A DNA stretch of 64,000 bases from the NCBI GenBank assembly GCA_003864495.1, contig ML133416.1, positions 1 to 64,000 on the forward strand, in the 5' to 3' direction. Positions 35,330-47,000 of this stretch are shown in pieces (positions within the stretch are counted from its first letter, which is position 1; every line of letters begins with the position of its first letter). A model generated the notes under the pieces. The model was not told the DNA's origin. It searched no databases and saw only the letters and a list, made by a program, of their open reading frames with translations. This stretch comes from Nemopilema nomurai. Taxonomy: Eukaryota; Cnidaria; Scyphozoa; Rhizostomeae; Rhizostomatidae. The position numbers and the translations under genes were made by a program.

Positions 35330-35717
35330 CTCTTGGGGGTTGACATTTTCTTTGGTGCTCTTTTGGGCTGGCCCTTGCTTCATGTAGCAGGTCGTCAAAA
35401 GTATTTTCTGGTTTACCACATTCAATCCAGGCCTTCTGTTTCTTAAGCATGTTGGCATCCAGTCTTGAAATTGTATATTTTGAGCTACCGACAGGAACAA
35501 TCCTAGTGGCTTCAAACCCAGCCTTGATATTGCGAGAAGATAAACCAAGATGCCAAATTTCCGACAACAGATTGGCAAACTGCGCTTCTCTGACTGGTTC
35601 TCGTGCATCCCATTGGCCGACCCAATCATTCAGCCTCTGTCCCCAAAGCCTTCCAAAAGAGGCAACAACTAGTGATTGAAGGAGATCTGTAGTATGGGGG
35701 GGGGGGATGGGGGGCAA
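35330..35717 (-). pseudogene. Possible pogo/Tigger-type transposase C-terminal fragment
   Basis: The minus-strand frame reads ANLLSEIWHLGLSSRNIKAG, then FEATRIVPVGSSKY, and later WIECGKPENTFDDLL. It resembles the tail of pogo-like DDE transposases (the NIxSGFRATGIYP region). No catalytic domain is visible. The frame runs directly into the 15-bp minisatellite as KEVIT repeats and stops at 34926. The poly-G tract at 35697-35707 lies at its 5' edge. It could be a transposon remnant or a repeat-extended reading frame of no function. Confidence 0.35.
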
Positions 35718-35754
35718 TTTGACAATAGTAATGACTTCGGATCTTGTCTCTCTA

Positions 35755-36396
35755 AATCAGCAGTGGACGCCACCATACACAAGTAGCTGTGGACGCTCGT
35801 GACCCTTTTTCCGTTGTACGTTCCGTTGGAAGCCGATGTTCCCTATTCGGTTGTATGCCTGACACATATCGGAACATGCAATAGACCCAGGCACTACCCA
35901 TGCTTGTAGTATAGGCAATAGGGTCGCGGCATCTCTTTGCGGCGGAACTAGAACCAGGGGCCCTTTTTGTCGACCGGGTCGTAGCCTCCGAATTTTCAGT
36001 TTTGTGGAAGAATTCTACCGCGATTGTACTTCCTCCTGGCAAACATGCTTTCGTCAATCTCCACAACTCGGCCTGGTCCACCGATTTGCTGCGGGTTGTT
36101 GAGAAAGTACTCAACGCAGGCATCGCCGCAGAATTGCTTCCAGTCCACCACCGTGTACTCGCTTTTTATGTCGAGCTCTTTCAGGGCCTGCTTTTGAAAC
36201 GGGCCCCATGTTCGTCCACAATCCAGGCTCCAAAAATATGTCAGAGATATTATCTGCCATAGATGTAGTTTGGAGCCTTCGAAGAAGCTTCCCTTTCTCA
36301 CGTTGGTTCTTCTCCGACATTGTGGACACCGCCATGTCACTCCATCTATTGAACGATTGAGGGCACCTTCGATACGGCCGACGTGGCAGCGTTCGT
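35755..36396 (-). pseudogene. Merlin (ISXO2/IS1595-like) transposase, broken
   Basis: On the minus strand: RCHVGRIEGALNRSIDG, then a zinc-ribbon start WRCPQCRRRTNVRKGSFF, the helical part ISLTYFWSLDCG, and the first catalytic motif VVEIDESMFARRKYNRGR. The frame is lost near 36000 and resumes as LVLVPPQRDAATLLPILQAW and CSDMCQAYN (second catalytic Asp), ending at VYGGVHC. The third catalytic acidic residue is not present. The frameshift, an in-frame stop and the truncation mark it as dead. Confidence 0.75.
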
Positions 36397-36575
36397 CAAC
36401 AATCCAGGCTCCAAAAATATGTCAGAGATATTATCTGCCATAGATGTAGTTTGGAGCCTTCGAAGAAGCTTCCCTTTCTCACGTTGGTTCTTCTCCGACA
36501 TTGTGGACACCGCCATGTCACTCCATCTATTGAACGATTGAGGGCACCTTCGATACGGCCGACGTGGCAGCGCTT
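36214..36575. repeat. 181-bp direct duplication inside the Merlin remnant
   Basis: The segment beginning at the 'atccaggctccaaaaatatg' stretch occurs at 36221 and again at 36402 with almost no change. A diverged partial third copy is at about 36650-36790. The transposase N-terminal region is therefore present twice in tandem. Confidence 0.8.
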
Positions 36576-37062
36576 AAACAGATCATTTGGAACGGTATTA
36601 TTTAGTAGTGCTATGATTCTTGCGGAGACCAATTCCATCGCCGCAGAATTGCTTCCAGTCCACCACCGTGTACTCGCTTTTTATGTCGAGCTCTTTCAGG
36701 ACCTGCTTTTGAGACGGGCCCCATGTCCGTCCACAATCCAGGCTCCAAAAATATGTCAGAGAAATAATCTGCCATATGTGTAGCTTGGAGCCAGAAAAGG
36801 ATAGTAAATTAAACTTTGGAAGGTTTGCCTGTAGCCTCTTGTCTCCTCCGTAGCTTGCCGTTGAGTTCACGCTCTCCACTGCATTCGATCTCGACCGGGT
36901 CTCCGATTTCATCTTCTGCAAAGCCTTCTTGTTTGCCAATATCGTGCACCCAATCTTTTCCCGGTACTCGTTCTTCTCGTCGCTTTCTCGTCGGTACTCG
37001 TTCTTCTCTGTTGATTTCTTCTTTCCCGGCATCTTCAAGTTGAGTGTCCAGAACTTCACCAT
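36397..37062 (-). pseudogene. Second and third Merlin transposase N-terminal fragments
   Basis: The minus-strand frame at 36638-36396 gives LFKRCHVGRIEGALNRSIDG and the zinc ribbon again. The frame at 37062-36598 gives a Lys/Glu-rich leader (KKKSTEKNEYRRESDEKNEY), then jumps into the same transposase helix (WQIISLTYFWSLDCGRTWG) and ends early. These are rearranged, partial copies of the adjacent element. Confidence 0.6.
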
Positions 37063-40000
37063 TTAGCTTCTTCGATTCTGCTCGTATCGCGTCCTAGGAC
37101 CCCATTCCGATATCCCCCATCCATCATCTTCTGAACCGCTCTCCAGACTGGCAACACTGTCCAGAATTTCGTGTGTTGTTGGAGTCAATCCTGTTTTACA
37201 CATGCATAGTATTAATACTGTTGTAAACTTCCATTAATTTCCGGTTTGTACGATACATCGGGCAAGAATTGTATTTTGACTTTATTTTGATAACACAACA
37301 AAACGATTGCTTATGTATAATACTTAGAAAATACGGTTACACTTCGACTTATGACTTACTCGTCTACCCTCATGAACTTTCCATGATGAGTCCTAAGCAC
37401 GGTGCTCACTGCGAAGATATTTACACGTGGTCGCACAAATCTAATTTATGTAATGATATAATTTAAGCACACGGGGGTACGCTTCATAATTCTAACAAAT
37501 ACACTCTGCTAGCTTTTTTTCGACCTCAGCTTTAGAAATGACCTTGAGGTGTCGGGAATCCGGGCTAACACTTTGACCGATAACACGTAGAGGACTGGAA
37601 TATAAACTAACCCTTTTCTCTCTTGCAGAAAAATTAAGACAATGAACCATATCTATCGCAAGCACAAAGACGTTTAATATTCCAACGACAAACACAACCT
37701 AACAAGTTTAATATTCCACGTCTAATCAACTTAAAATCTAATATATAATTAGTTTACTACAACCTAAAATCACAATTATCTATCAATGTACTGAATATAT
37801 AATGCCTCAGGGCGCGCTAGTATAAACAAGGGGGGTTTTGTCCTACGACACGATTATTAATACAAAGTTAAATCCTACAAAGGGTAGTCTTAACCTAGTT
37901 ACTTCTCCAAAAACTTAACAAAGAGACTTAAGGCACTTGATGCTCCACTTCTACGGCAGTCTGCAGCTCAGCCTTGAGACCTCGAACCCAAATCAACTAA
38001 TCTATCAAGGCTATGCATTTAAATGCACTTTTTATAACAATTGAATCATTAACATCTAATTGTGTCTCTAAACAATTCTTTTCTGGCTTCAACGCACTAT
38101 TCGCATGTTCCACACCTTCCATTTACAAGTAGTAGTTGAATTCTTCCATTTACAAGTAGTAGTTGAATTCTTCGACCTTGGCCTCAATCCGACACGCAAA
38201 TCAGCACAGAGTTATAGCGCTCTCTCCTCGTTCCTGTATCTTTGCACTACTTCGTAGAAGTTCCTCAGACATTCCATATTTGGCCGCTGTGCCCCATAAT
38301 AGATTTTCTACAGTGAATTTCCAGCAATCCTTTTCAATATCATCTTCTGGCCAAGATTATCTTTTTGACGTAATCACGCGGCATCTCTCTTATTTGGACA
38401 CAACTAGTTTTTCACAGACATACACTCAAAAGACATATTTTTTGCGAAAACTTTGCCTTTAGATACCGTAACGTTGGCATATAAAAACGAGACCATGCTG
38501 TATATCGCATAGCTAAAATACATTTTAGATTCCTGTTTGTATAAGCTTATGTAATATTTCGTGATAATCTGAGCCTCTGTAACTCACATTACTACCGCCT
38601 ACCGTATCTGAACTCCCAGACACTAGGTCATCGACATAAAAACTTGTGACTTGTTTGGTAGCAATGTAATAGGGTTATTTTGCCAAATGAATGCAAACAC
38701 CCTATCGTTATCTTCAAGACTAAATGGTTCTTCCGTCCATGAGAAAAGAAACAAATAGACACAACGATAATGTTGAAACGTCTTTCTTCAGATCAAACGA
38801 TCTTTCCGCGATAAAAGATTCTATAAATATAATGTTTCTCTACGGTTGTCCCGTAACGTCGATTGTTCTCTTTGTGAGGGGCTTTGTATATTTGGCTAGA
38901 ATGATTTTCCGAGCGGTAGAAAATGCTAAATAAAACACAAGATTTGCTTCTCACGAATACAAATCATAAAAACGTTAACTTTTACAAGTTTGATAGCAGT
39001 GGCCTTTCGCAAGCACCACGCTTCTCTCTAACTAACCCTGTTTCTCCGTACTCTACTTTATATAGCAGCATTACAATACAGCAGACTAATATCGATAATT
39101 GCCGGTGTTATGGTCGGTATCTATCGTGCAGTGCGTAAATTAACGAGTAGGAGGTGTTAGATATATTGGGATACGCGGGGGAACTTTGTAGAGCAAAAGG
39201 GCATGTACAATATTACTCTACCGGAAAACATGAAAGACTAAAGCGCGACAAGCTAATATATCCCAATCAAATAGAAGCTTGAACAAATATAAGCATAAAA
39301 ACGAGAATTACCTAGAGTGAATAAGTATCGATATTACATCTTTATATCAGACACAGTCTTTCTCAAGCACTGCCCTCTCAAATACATCAAATAATCCAAA
39401 ATGATCCACAATAATCGTCACGCGCGATGCCTTAGATAGCTATACGTATCCTATAAATCCATAATTTATGCCGACAAGATCTTTCACAAGCATCTTGCCA
39501 CATAAGTGAAACGTCGAGAACCTAAATATACAAAATATCAAAACTTAACTTAATCGCTCTTAACCGAATTCCATTTTCAACTTCAACTCCAACTCCAACT
39601 TCAACGAACTCAAAAACTAACTCTAAATGTAACACGACCAAAATATAACTAAACAAGAACTTATTGTAATGCTACATAGCAACGTAAATTTACATAATAA
39701 TAGTGAATAAAAATATATTACTCCCAAGATTAATTACATAAACTTAATAATGATACTAAAAGTCCCAAAAGAAATAGTTAATGAATCTAAAGGTGCAATT
39801 AGAAAACAAAGGGAATTATAAACAATCGAATGTGCGAACGGTGATAAAATTACAGGATGCAAAACAAACGAAATCCAAACTAGCACTATTACAGCAATTC
39901 GAGGATCACTTCCGTCATGTTTTGCACGGCCTTAAGCAAAAATAGAGAACAATTAGCTCCTAATATCAATCTTCTGAACCGATACACAATCACAGATAAA

Positions 40001-40307
40001 TCCTTTGCATTAAAATCTTCAACCAGTATGTTCAACATTGTCAAAAAATTCTTCATAAATTTCATCAACTTTGTTTGTTCCTATCGTCTCCATATCACAC
40101 TTTTTGTGTACATCTTTATCTAGAGGCCTAGCACAATTGAAGGTAATTGATTTCTGTGGTTGAATTATCAGGTTGACATTAGAGCTTTCAACTGGATTAA
40201 ATTTCTTACCTTTCAGTGGACCAGAAATTACCCAACCAAGTTTTATCGAACCGGTTGGCCTGGCTCCCCTCTTATAGTCTTGCCATCTTGCAGGTTGTGC
40301 ATGTAAT
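37063..40307. other. AT-rich region without recognised gene
   Basis: About 3.2 kb of AT-rich sequence with only short ORFs that I cannot tie to any family. A direct duplication of an ~29-bp unit (cttccatttacaagtagtagttgaatt) lies at 38117-38175. By position it could be decayed long terminal repeat or internal sequence of the BEL/Pao element beside it, but I cannot show this. Confidence 0.4.
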
Positions 40308-40646
40308 CTATACCAACAAGAATCTCAAATGCAAGCACTTCTTGTGATCTGCAAACATCTGAGAGCCATATTTTTTTAAGTGTTTAAAATCTTGTTTGAT
40401 TACCTCAACATGTTCATTTTGTACCTCGGAGATATTTTCAACCACATATGCCTCAACAACTCCTGCTTTCTTTCCTTCTGTGGACTCAAGTCTTAATCTT
40501 ACCACTTCTCTCAATCTCTCGTCCACATTCAGGGACCCAAAGGTTTTAGTACCTAGCTTCTCCTGTCGTATGGGTTGCAAGCCTAGTTGTTCCTTAACGC
40601 TAAAAGGATTCTTTTCTTGGCTTTTCTCTTGGACACCGACAACCAT
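40308..40646 (-). pseudogene. BEL/Pao retroelement protease fragment (DUF1758-like)
   Basis: The minus-strand frame VRLRLESTEGKKAGVVEAYV, followed by ENISEVQ and LKKYGSQMFAD, resembles the retropepsin-like DUF1758 region of BEL/Pao polyproteins. There is no start-to-stop gene. It lies downstream of gag-like sequence on the same strand. Confidence 0.55.
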
Positions 40647-41242
40647 CTGTAGAACTATTGAAGACAGGCGAAAGTCTTGACAACGTCAGTCAAATTCAAA
40701 AGTGCGTAATTTCCCCCTCTGGTGTGTCCAAAAAATTACGCATCTCGTGGAGATTTCCGACAAAACATTATATTAGGTCAATTGATAAGGTAAACATTCA
40801 ATTCCGTTTTACTCTAAATAAAGAATGCTTACAGAAAAGAAAAACAGGTCAGATTGACAGGCCTTCTCTAGGCTACCTGGGAGCCACAGGCAAAACGGTA
40901 TTAGTAGTTGGGCGTGGCTGAAAGGGTGGTGTGTAATTAACCCACCCTACCTCTCTCCCGAGAAAGATTTACCCGCATTGACGATACCTATACACCTATG
41001 CTTTATACCCTTGCAAGAAAATTGTATCTTTAGTATGTATGCTAGAGGATCTTATGCTAGTTATCTGGAAACAAACTAAGTTTATCTACAATTTATTTGC
41101 TTTCAGTTACACAAAAGCCTTTGCTTGTCCATCATGCTAGCATAATGCTGATGATAGTTTGAATGGAAGAAGCCATAGTTGTCACATACAGCAAGTTTGC
41201 TGGCTTTTCCCTCATTGAATTGCAATGTGGCAGAGGAAACAG

Positions 41243-41850
41243 CTATTTCAAGTCGCCGCCAGCCAACAAAAATTTCTTTAGGTCACAGGGACCAGATGAT
41301 ATGGTAAAATGACTCATTGACATTTTGAGTTCCTCCATGTGTGCACCTTGAAAGAAGCTTTTTGGAATTCTGGCGCTGAAAGGTCGGCCATCATGCTTGC
41401 ACAGATAAACAAAGCAATGTAGCTTTTTCCGAGGGTCCCCTCCTTGATATTGATCGTTATGGATCCAGTAGGGGCACAATGCCATCCAGTTAGGTTGCTT
41501 TCTGTTATCACCGTTGTTCTGTTGCGCACGCATTGCCTCCACGTGCCTTCCAACCAATGCAACATCGTTATGCTGCTCAACCTGCCCACTGACTAATCTC
41601 TGTTCGTTGGCAACTTGCAGTGGTCCATCTTCCAAGGTAACCTTGTGGAGTAGGTTTCATCACCCAGCCGCTTTAGATTTCCTTTTAAATTTTCGTGGAA
41701 CTTTTCGTCTCTACAAGCTTCGTCTGACAATCCAAGTACCTCCAGTGAACACATTTGTTCAAACTCATCTCGGGTTGAGTTCAGCAGTAGACTCTTCTCG
41801 GGCCCAATTTCATTGCTAGCTGTTGTTCCACTCAGAGTCCAACCAAGCAT
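41243..41850 (-). pseudogene. BEL/Pao protease-RT linker fragment
   Basis: The frame 41850-41593 reads MLGWTLSGT, then CSLEVLGLSDEA, a KFHENLKGNLKRLGDETYST stretch and RLPWKMDH. This is the linker between protease and reverse transcriptase in BEL/Pao elements (LGWxLSG ... LPWK). The frame shifts near 41600 into 41635-41243, where I recognise no further pol domain. Reverse transcriptase motifs are absent. Confidence 0.6.
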
Positions 41851-41880
41851 CTGCTCCAGGGTCGCAATCAGGGTTAGGGC

Positions 41881-42417
41881 CTAATACAAATGGTAAGTGG
41901 TTATGATTCTTTGAAAGTCAGAGGTACCCAATATCAAATGAACTGGCAGCATTCCATCCATGACACGAGCAGGTATCTCATCCACTTTCGCTCCCACGTT
42001 TGCTAGAATTGCTGAATTGCCTGTAATGTGGGGCAAATTCGCAAACTCTTCGATCAGAGCCTTGTGAGTCTTTATATCTCTACCGTAGGTTTGTTCCCAA
42101 CCCCGCTTGACCCATTCATAACCTGATTTATGCCTCATATGGGGCAATGCGAAGATATCTCCTCTCGGCTTTCCTGTTACCAGCTCCAAGAGGTAGTTGA
42201 ACTTGCTTATATCTGAAATTCCCGATCCATCAACTTCCACCGTGAACTGATTCCAAAACCGCAACCAGTCCCCTTTAAACGGCGTGATGGCGTATTTCTG
42301 TAGTTTTACTGATTGAACCTTTCCTTTCTCTTCGTGGTAGCGCTGCAGCTTCTGTCTCCAGTTATATCGACACCATTCTTCTTCACGCTCCTGCTGTCTG
42401 ATCTTCACATCTTCCAT
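41881..42417 (-). pseudogene. BEL/Pao gag fragment (DUF1759-like)
   Basis: The 178-codon frame reads LQKYAITPFKGDWLRFWNQF, then SDISKFNYLLELVTGKPRGD and a GYEWVKRGWEQTYGR stretch. This is the classic DUF1759 gag pattern of BEL/Pao elements. It then jumps to VHLILGTSDFQRI, which belongs to the protease region, so an internal deletion has joined gag to protease. With the fragments at 41243-41850 and 40308-40646 it forms a degraded element on the minus strand. Confidence 0.7.
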
Positions 42418-43965
42418 CTCTTCCTCTTTCCCCAGGGTTATGAGGGTCTGTCCCTAATGAATACATGTCACAATGGATACAAGTTTCAATCTGTTCTTCA
42501 TTATTGTTGCATTTTTTATTGTATTTTGAACTTCAAGAATGGACCTTTCTCTATTGTTCATAACAAGTTTAAATTCTGACATTGTAGCAACAGCAGTCTT
42601 GTGGTTTGACGGTCTTCAAGCCTTTTGGGAGCAGACGACCAGTTAACCAATGGAATTTTCATCAGATTATCGAGTTTAGCTGCATTTATCCCAATTATTC
42701 TGCCAAAAAAACACAAGGAATGCAAAAAGCTCCATCTAATTTGCTAGAGTATGCAAGCCAAGAGAATTCTTCTAACCAAGATAAATTCAACTTCCTTTTT
42801 CTGCCATACAGCTCTTTGATAGGAAATTCAAACTGCTTGTCAGATCTCGAAATGTTAGCCATTATATCTAACGTAGAGTTATCTGAAAGGGTTTTTCAAC
42901 ATACGTATATGTTGCCAATGTCATTTGTGTCAATATGGCAAAAAATACCCTCATGCCCTGTAACAGTATCACCAAAATTGATATTTTTGAAGGAGAATCC
43001 TTCACTTCATCTTTTGAAGAAAAGTTTGCTGGATATATCATTGATTTCTTGGAAGGGAATGAAGTTTTTACTTGCTGTAGCTTTGCCTTCTTGTCAGTGT
43101 TTTCTATAGACATTTTTTCTAAAGAAGAAATAATAGGTGATAGGCGAGAGGATGAGACAAACTTATCGGATGAATCTGAAGAATTTGCATTAGCTGCAGG
43201 AAACTCATATTGTTTCAATTTAAAATGAGGAGCAGAATGCTCAGCAATAGATTTGGGATTTAAATTCCTTTTGCAATCATTTGACAAAGACCAGAGTAAT
43301 AGAATAGAAGAATGGATGCCATCACATTCTTTTCTAGGATAAATCTTGGCATTGAAAAAACTGGGAAATGTTTAGCTTAGTTTCTGGATAGGTGGAGTAA
43401 ATCGGCAGCGAAAGCATACTTGACAATGCCATAAGACAAATGAAAGGACTCCACTTCTTATCCTGACAGTTTCTTAGTGCCTCATGTAACACGGAGTCAT
43501 GAAAATTTGTAGATTACTTTGTGATGAGCAGATCACTAGCTGTATGATAGAGACCCATGCAGAGCATTGCTTCAGTAGATGCAGGAGTCTTGTTATTGGC
43601 AGCAACAGAAATAAAATGTTGATGTGAAGTATAATAATCTGCATTGCAATAGGCTTGCTCTTAACTTATACAATTTTTGCAATAGGCTTGTAGCCATTTG
43701 TAGCAAAATCCTACAGGGACCACACGGGTAAAAGGGAGGGCTGAGGGTCAATTTTTAAAAAGACGAGGACTGAAATTCAAACCTACCAAGCAAGCCTGTC
43801 CCTTTTTCTCGAGCAGAACCTGTCATTACAATGGAATTGATAATTTTTTTAATATTTATGTATTTTCAAGAAATACACTAGGGTCTGTGTGGAATATTTT
43901 GTCTTTATAATGATGAAGACATCTTAGTGTTGATTTAGAGAATTTTCTGTCGCAGTCAATCTATA
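42418..43965. other. Spacer between BEL/Pao and hAT remains
   Basis: This holds two overlapping ORFs of 167 (+, 42606) and 139 (-, 43287) codons. Neither has recognisable motifs. The minus-strand one is Ser/Lys-rich (SSSRLSPIISSLEKMSIENT) and could be an exon or chance. No RNA gene seen. Confidence 0.4.
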
Positions 43966-43973
43966 ACTATGCC

Positions 43974-46900
43974 CAGTGGCGGCCCGTGTATTGGGGCTAG
44001 TGGGGCTCAGCCCCACCAAAGATTCCCAAAAATAAGCCTAAATTCTTATTCTTAAATTGTAATGCCATTTTTAATTTCAGTATTATCTAAATTGTTGGTT
44101 TCGTGACCTCCCTTTTAGCCACGATACGGCTCGTCAATATTATTTATGTGAGTGACGTCCTGCGACCCGCGGTTTCTTTGAACAGGAAACAAAGAACTTG
44201 CGTTTCAGACACAAGTTCCCGAGCTTTTGGGGCTAGCCCCAAACGAAAGGAAAACTGACCAATGAAACGTGCTGCATATCTTGCCGCCTCCACAGTGGTC
44301 GTTCGATGATTGGTTCACTGCCCTTGAATTTGCTTGGATTTGGGGCTAGATGAAACTAGCCCCGAGCAATTCAATTCAACTTTGACTGAGTGCGTAACAT
44401 GATACTTCTGAACTTCAAAGTAAAGTGGAGACCTACAAAGAGTGTCATCAATTCGACGACTTTTGTTGGTAAGTTCAAAGTTTGAAGATTTTCAAATATC
44501 ATGAAATGAATGAAGTGGACTATCTTCTACAGAATCCGTTTTGTCGACTGACAAGTCAAGAAAAACTTGAAATAAAGAGGTTAGGCCCGCATCATCCAAG
44601 GGATATCCCCATTACGCAAAAGTCTTCTGGTACCGTAAAGAATCGTGCCTTTAATGCAAGGAGTTGGTTCGAAAAAAAGCCTTGGCTGACTGTGAGTATT
44701 CAGAAAAAAAGAATTTTCTGTTTCCCGTGTCTTCTTTTTGGAGGAGAAGTACCTTGGACAAAGAACGGTATTTCTGATTTGAAACATTTAGCCGAGCGTA
44801 TTTCAAAACACGAGTCGTCCTCAAAGCATATGACTAACAGTTTACAACTCGAAACATTTGGTACTGTAGACATTGTTTCATCTCTAAGCGAAGGACATCG
44901 TCTTTCTGTGATACGCCACAACCAAGATGTTGAAAAAAATCGCCATGTCCTGAAGGAAATTATAAATTGTTTAAAGTTCTGCGGAACTCACGAACTCCCC
45001 CTACGTGCTCACGACGAGAAGAAGGATTCTGACAAGCCGGGTGTTTTTCTTGGTCTCGTTAATTTTGTTGCGCGTTTAGACAGCCAGGTTGCAGACAACT
45101 TTAAACACGCAACAGTTTTTAAAGGAACAAGTCATACAATACAGAACGAATTGCTGGACTGCATGTTTAAAGTTTACAGGGAGGAAATAACGAAGGAGAT
45201 TCAGGAAGCGCCCTTTGTTTCAATACAGGCCGATGATACCACGGATGTCGCTTGTGTCACGCAATGTGTTCTGATTGTAAGGTATATTAAGCAACACAAA
45301 ATTATTGAAAGGTTTCATGGATTTCTGCAGCCCACTGATAAAACAGCTACAGGCCTTAGTACACTAATACTTGAGGAAATCGATAACTACCATATCAACG
45401 AAAAGTTGATTGCCCAGACTTATGACGGGGCTGCAGTCATGAGTGGGAGGACAGGCGGTGTTCAGGTCAAGGTTCGGGAGCAATGCCCAAACGCTGTGTT
45501 CATACACTGCTACGCCCATCAACTCAATTTGATAATGCAGCAAGTAGCATCATCCATAACTCCGGTGAAAATATTCTTTGCCAATCTTTCCGCCTTCCCA
45601 AAGTTTTTCTCGATGTCAACGAAACGAACCGACGCCTTGAATGACATAACAAGACATAGAGTGGCGAGGGGCTAGAGCACAAGGTGGAACTTTAAAAGCA
45701 GAACTGTAAATAGTGTTTACGACATGAGAGAAGATTTAGAAGAGTGTTTCTCCTCTGTAATCAATGGGCAAGGGTGGGATGCGGTATCTATCTCCGAAGC
45801 AAGTGGCTTGAAAAGATGGCTCAGAGACCCAGAATTTTCGTTTTTCTTGGATGTATTTCGGCAAATGTTTCCCCATACAGAGATTTTGTTTTCTATTTTC
45901 CAATCAAGGAATTCAAGCATCGATCTCGTGTGCTCTGCAGTAAGCAACTGTGTGGCTGCAATCCAGGCAGTTAGAGACGAAGTTGACGAAATTGCAGAAA
46001 AACATCTTCAAAACGACGGAACTTTTAACAAAAATAGAATTGCTGCAAAGGAAGCGTGCGATGTAATTTGCTACCAGCTGCAAGAACGTTTCTCTAACGT
46101 TGAGAATATCGATGCGTTCAAATTGATCGATCCTTCGTTTTTTCCAGAGCACAAAATAAATTTTCCGGAAGAATACCTTCGCGTTGCTTGCAAAAACTAT
46201 CCAATTTTAAAAATGGAGAAATTGCGCACGGAACTTGCAATAATTTGTAATAACGACACTTTCAACTCATTGAAAACTATAATGGATCTGCACACATTTT
46301 TCAGAATGCATAACTTACAAGACACATTTTCCGAAGTTTTCAAACTTGTCCAAATCAGCTTGACAACACCCGTATCAAGTGCAGAGGCTGAACGATGTTT
46401 TTCCACGCTAAAACGCATAAAGACGTGTCTGCGAAATTCAATGGGTCACGACAGATTGAACGCCCTTGCTAGCTCACGATTCATTCTGACTTTGTGTCTA
46501 GCCTTGATGCCTTTGACGACAAAGTCATTGAGAAATTTGCCAGTTTAAAGAACAGAAGAATGAACTTTTTGTATAAATAATGATGTTATGTTCTTTAAAA
46601 AGTTGAATCTTGCATATTCCAAACAAAATTATAGATTATAGTATTTACTGACGTTTCTCACTTTATTTATAGTAATAAGCCGCTCACCTATAAGTTACTA
46701 AATGATAGTAAACACGTGAAAAACATACCGTAACTACAATCGTTTTTCTTTTGCTGAAATTGAGATCAAAATCAGCAATATCGTCTGTTGAAAATTTTCA
46801 TAATTTCATTCCAGATTTTTATTGGCCGTATTCAATTCTTTACTTAACTTAATGTTAAATAAAAAACAGTTTTTGTTAGAATACTCAAGACTGAGTCATT

Positions 46901-46992
46901 CTTTGCTATTCTAACTGTGACGTCATCTTTCTACTTTGAGTTCATATGACGTCATCAGCCCCACCTACAAATTCTACCACGAGCCGCCACTG
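43974..46992 (+). mobile_element. Complete hAT transposon with 8-bp target duplication
   Basis: The element starts cagtggcggcccgtg (43974-43988) and ends cacgagccgccactg (46978-46992), a 15-bp terminal inverted repeat with one mismatch. It is flanked by ACTATGCC on both sides (43966-43973 and 46993-47000), the 8-bp duplication typical of hAT elements. Subterminal ggggct/agcccc motifs recur near both ends. It carries one transposase gene on the plus strand. Confidence 0.92.
44506..46580 (+). pseudogene. hAT transposase (TTF-zinc-finger / ZMYM1-like), two lesions
   Basis: The N-terminal TTF-type zinc finger (FCFPCLLFGG ... HESSSKH) is followed by an RNase-H-like core: the first Asp motif IQADDTTDVACVTQCV, then QTYDGAAVMSGRTGG. 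The C-terminal hAT dimerisation motif is SSAEAERCFSTLKRIKTCLR. The frame is open from upstream of the first in-frame ATG at 44506. A single TAG at 45673-45675 interrupts it, and the same frame resumes at once (STRWNFKSRTVN). A second break near 46480 shifts the last 30 codons; the original ending (DAFDDKVIEKFASLKN) is in the next frame and stops at about 46580. The element is therefore recently dead, or the lesions are sequence errors. A spliced upstream exon for the true start cannot be excluded. Confidence 0.85.
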
Positions 46993-47000
46993 ACTATGCC

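Noticed and set aside
34729..35629. Overlapping long ORFs in four frames over the 15-bp repeat as genes
   Set aside because: A stop-free 15-bp unit keeps many frames open by itself. Only the flanking minus-strand part shows any transposase likeness.
42606..43109. 167-codon plus-strand ORF
   Set aside because: It overlaps an equally long minus-strand ORF. Composition is ordinary, with no motif and no splice context.
44482..44505. Start of the hAT transposase at 44482
   Set aside because: The codon there is TTG, not ATG. The first in-frame ATG is 44506, and a spliced upstream exon is also possible.
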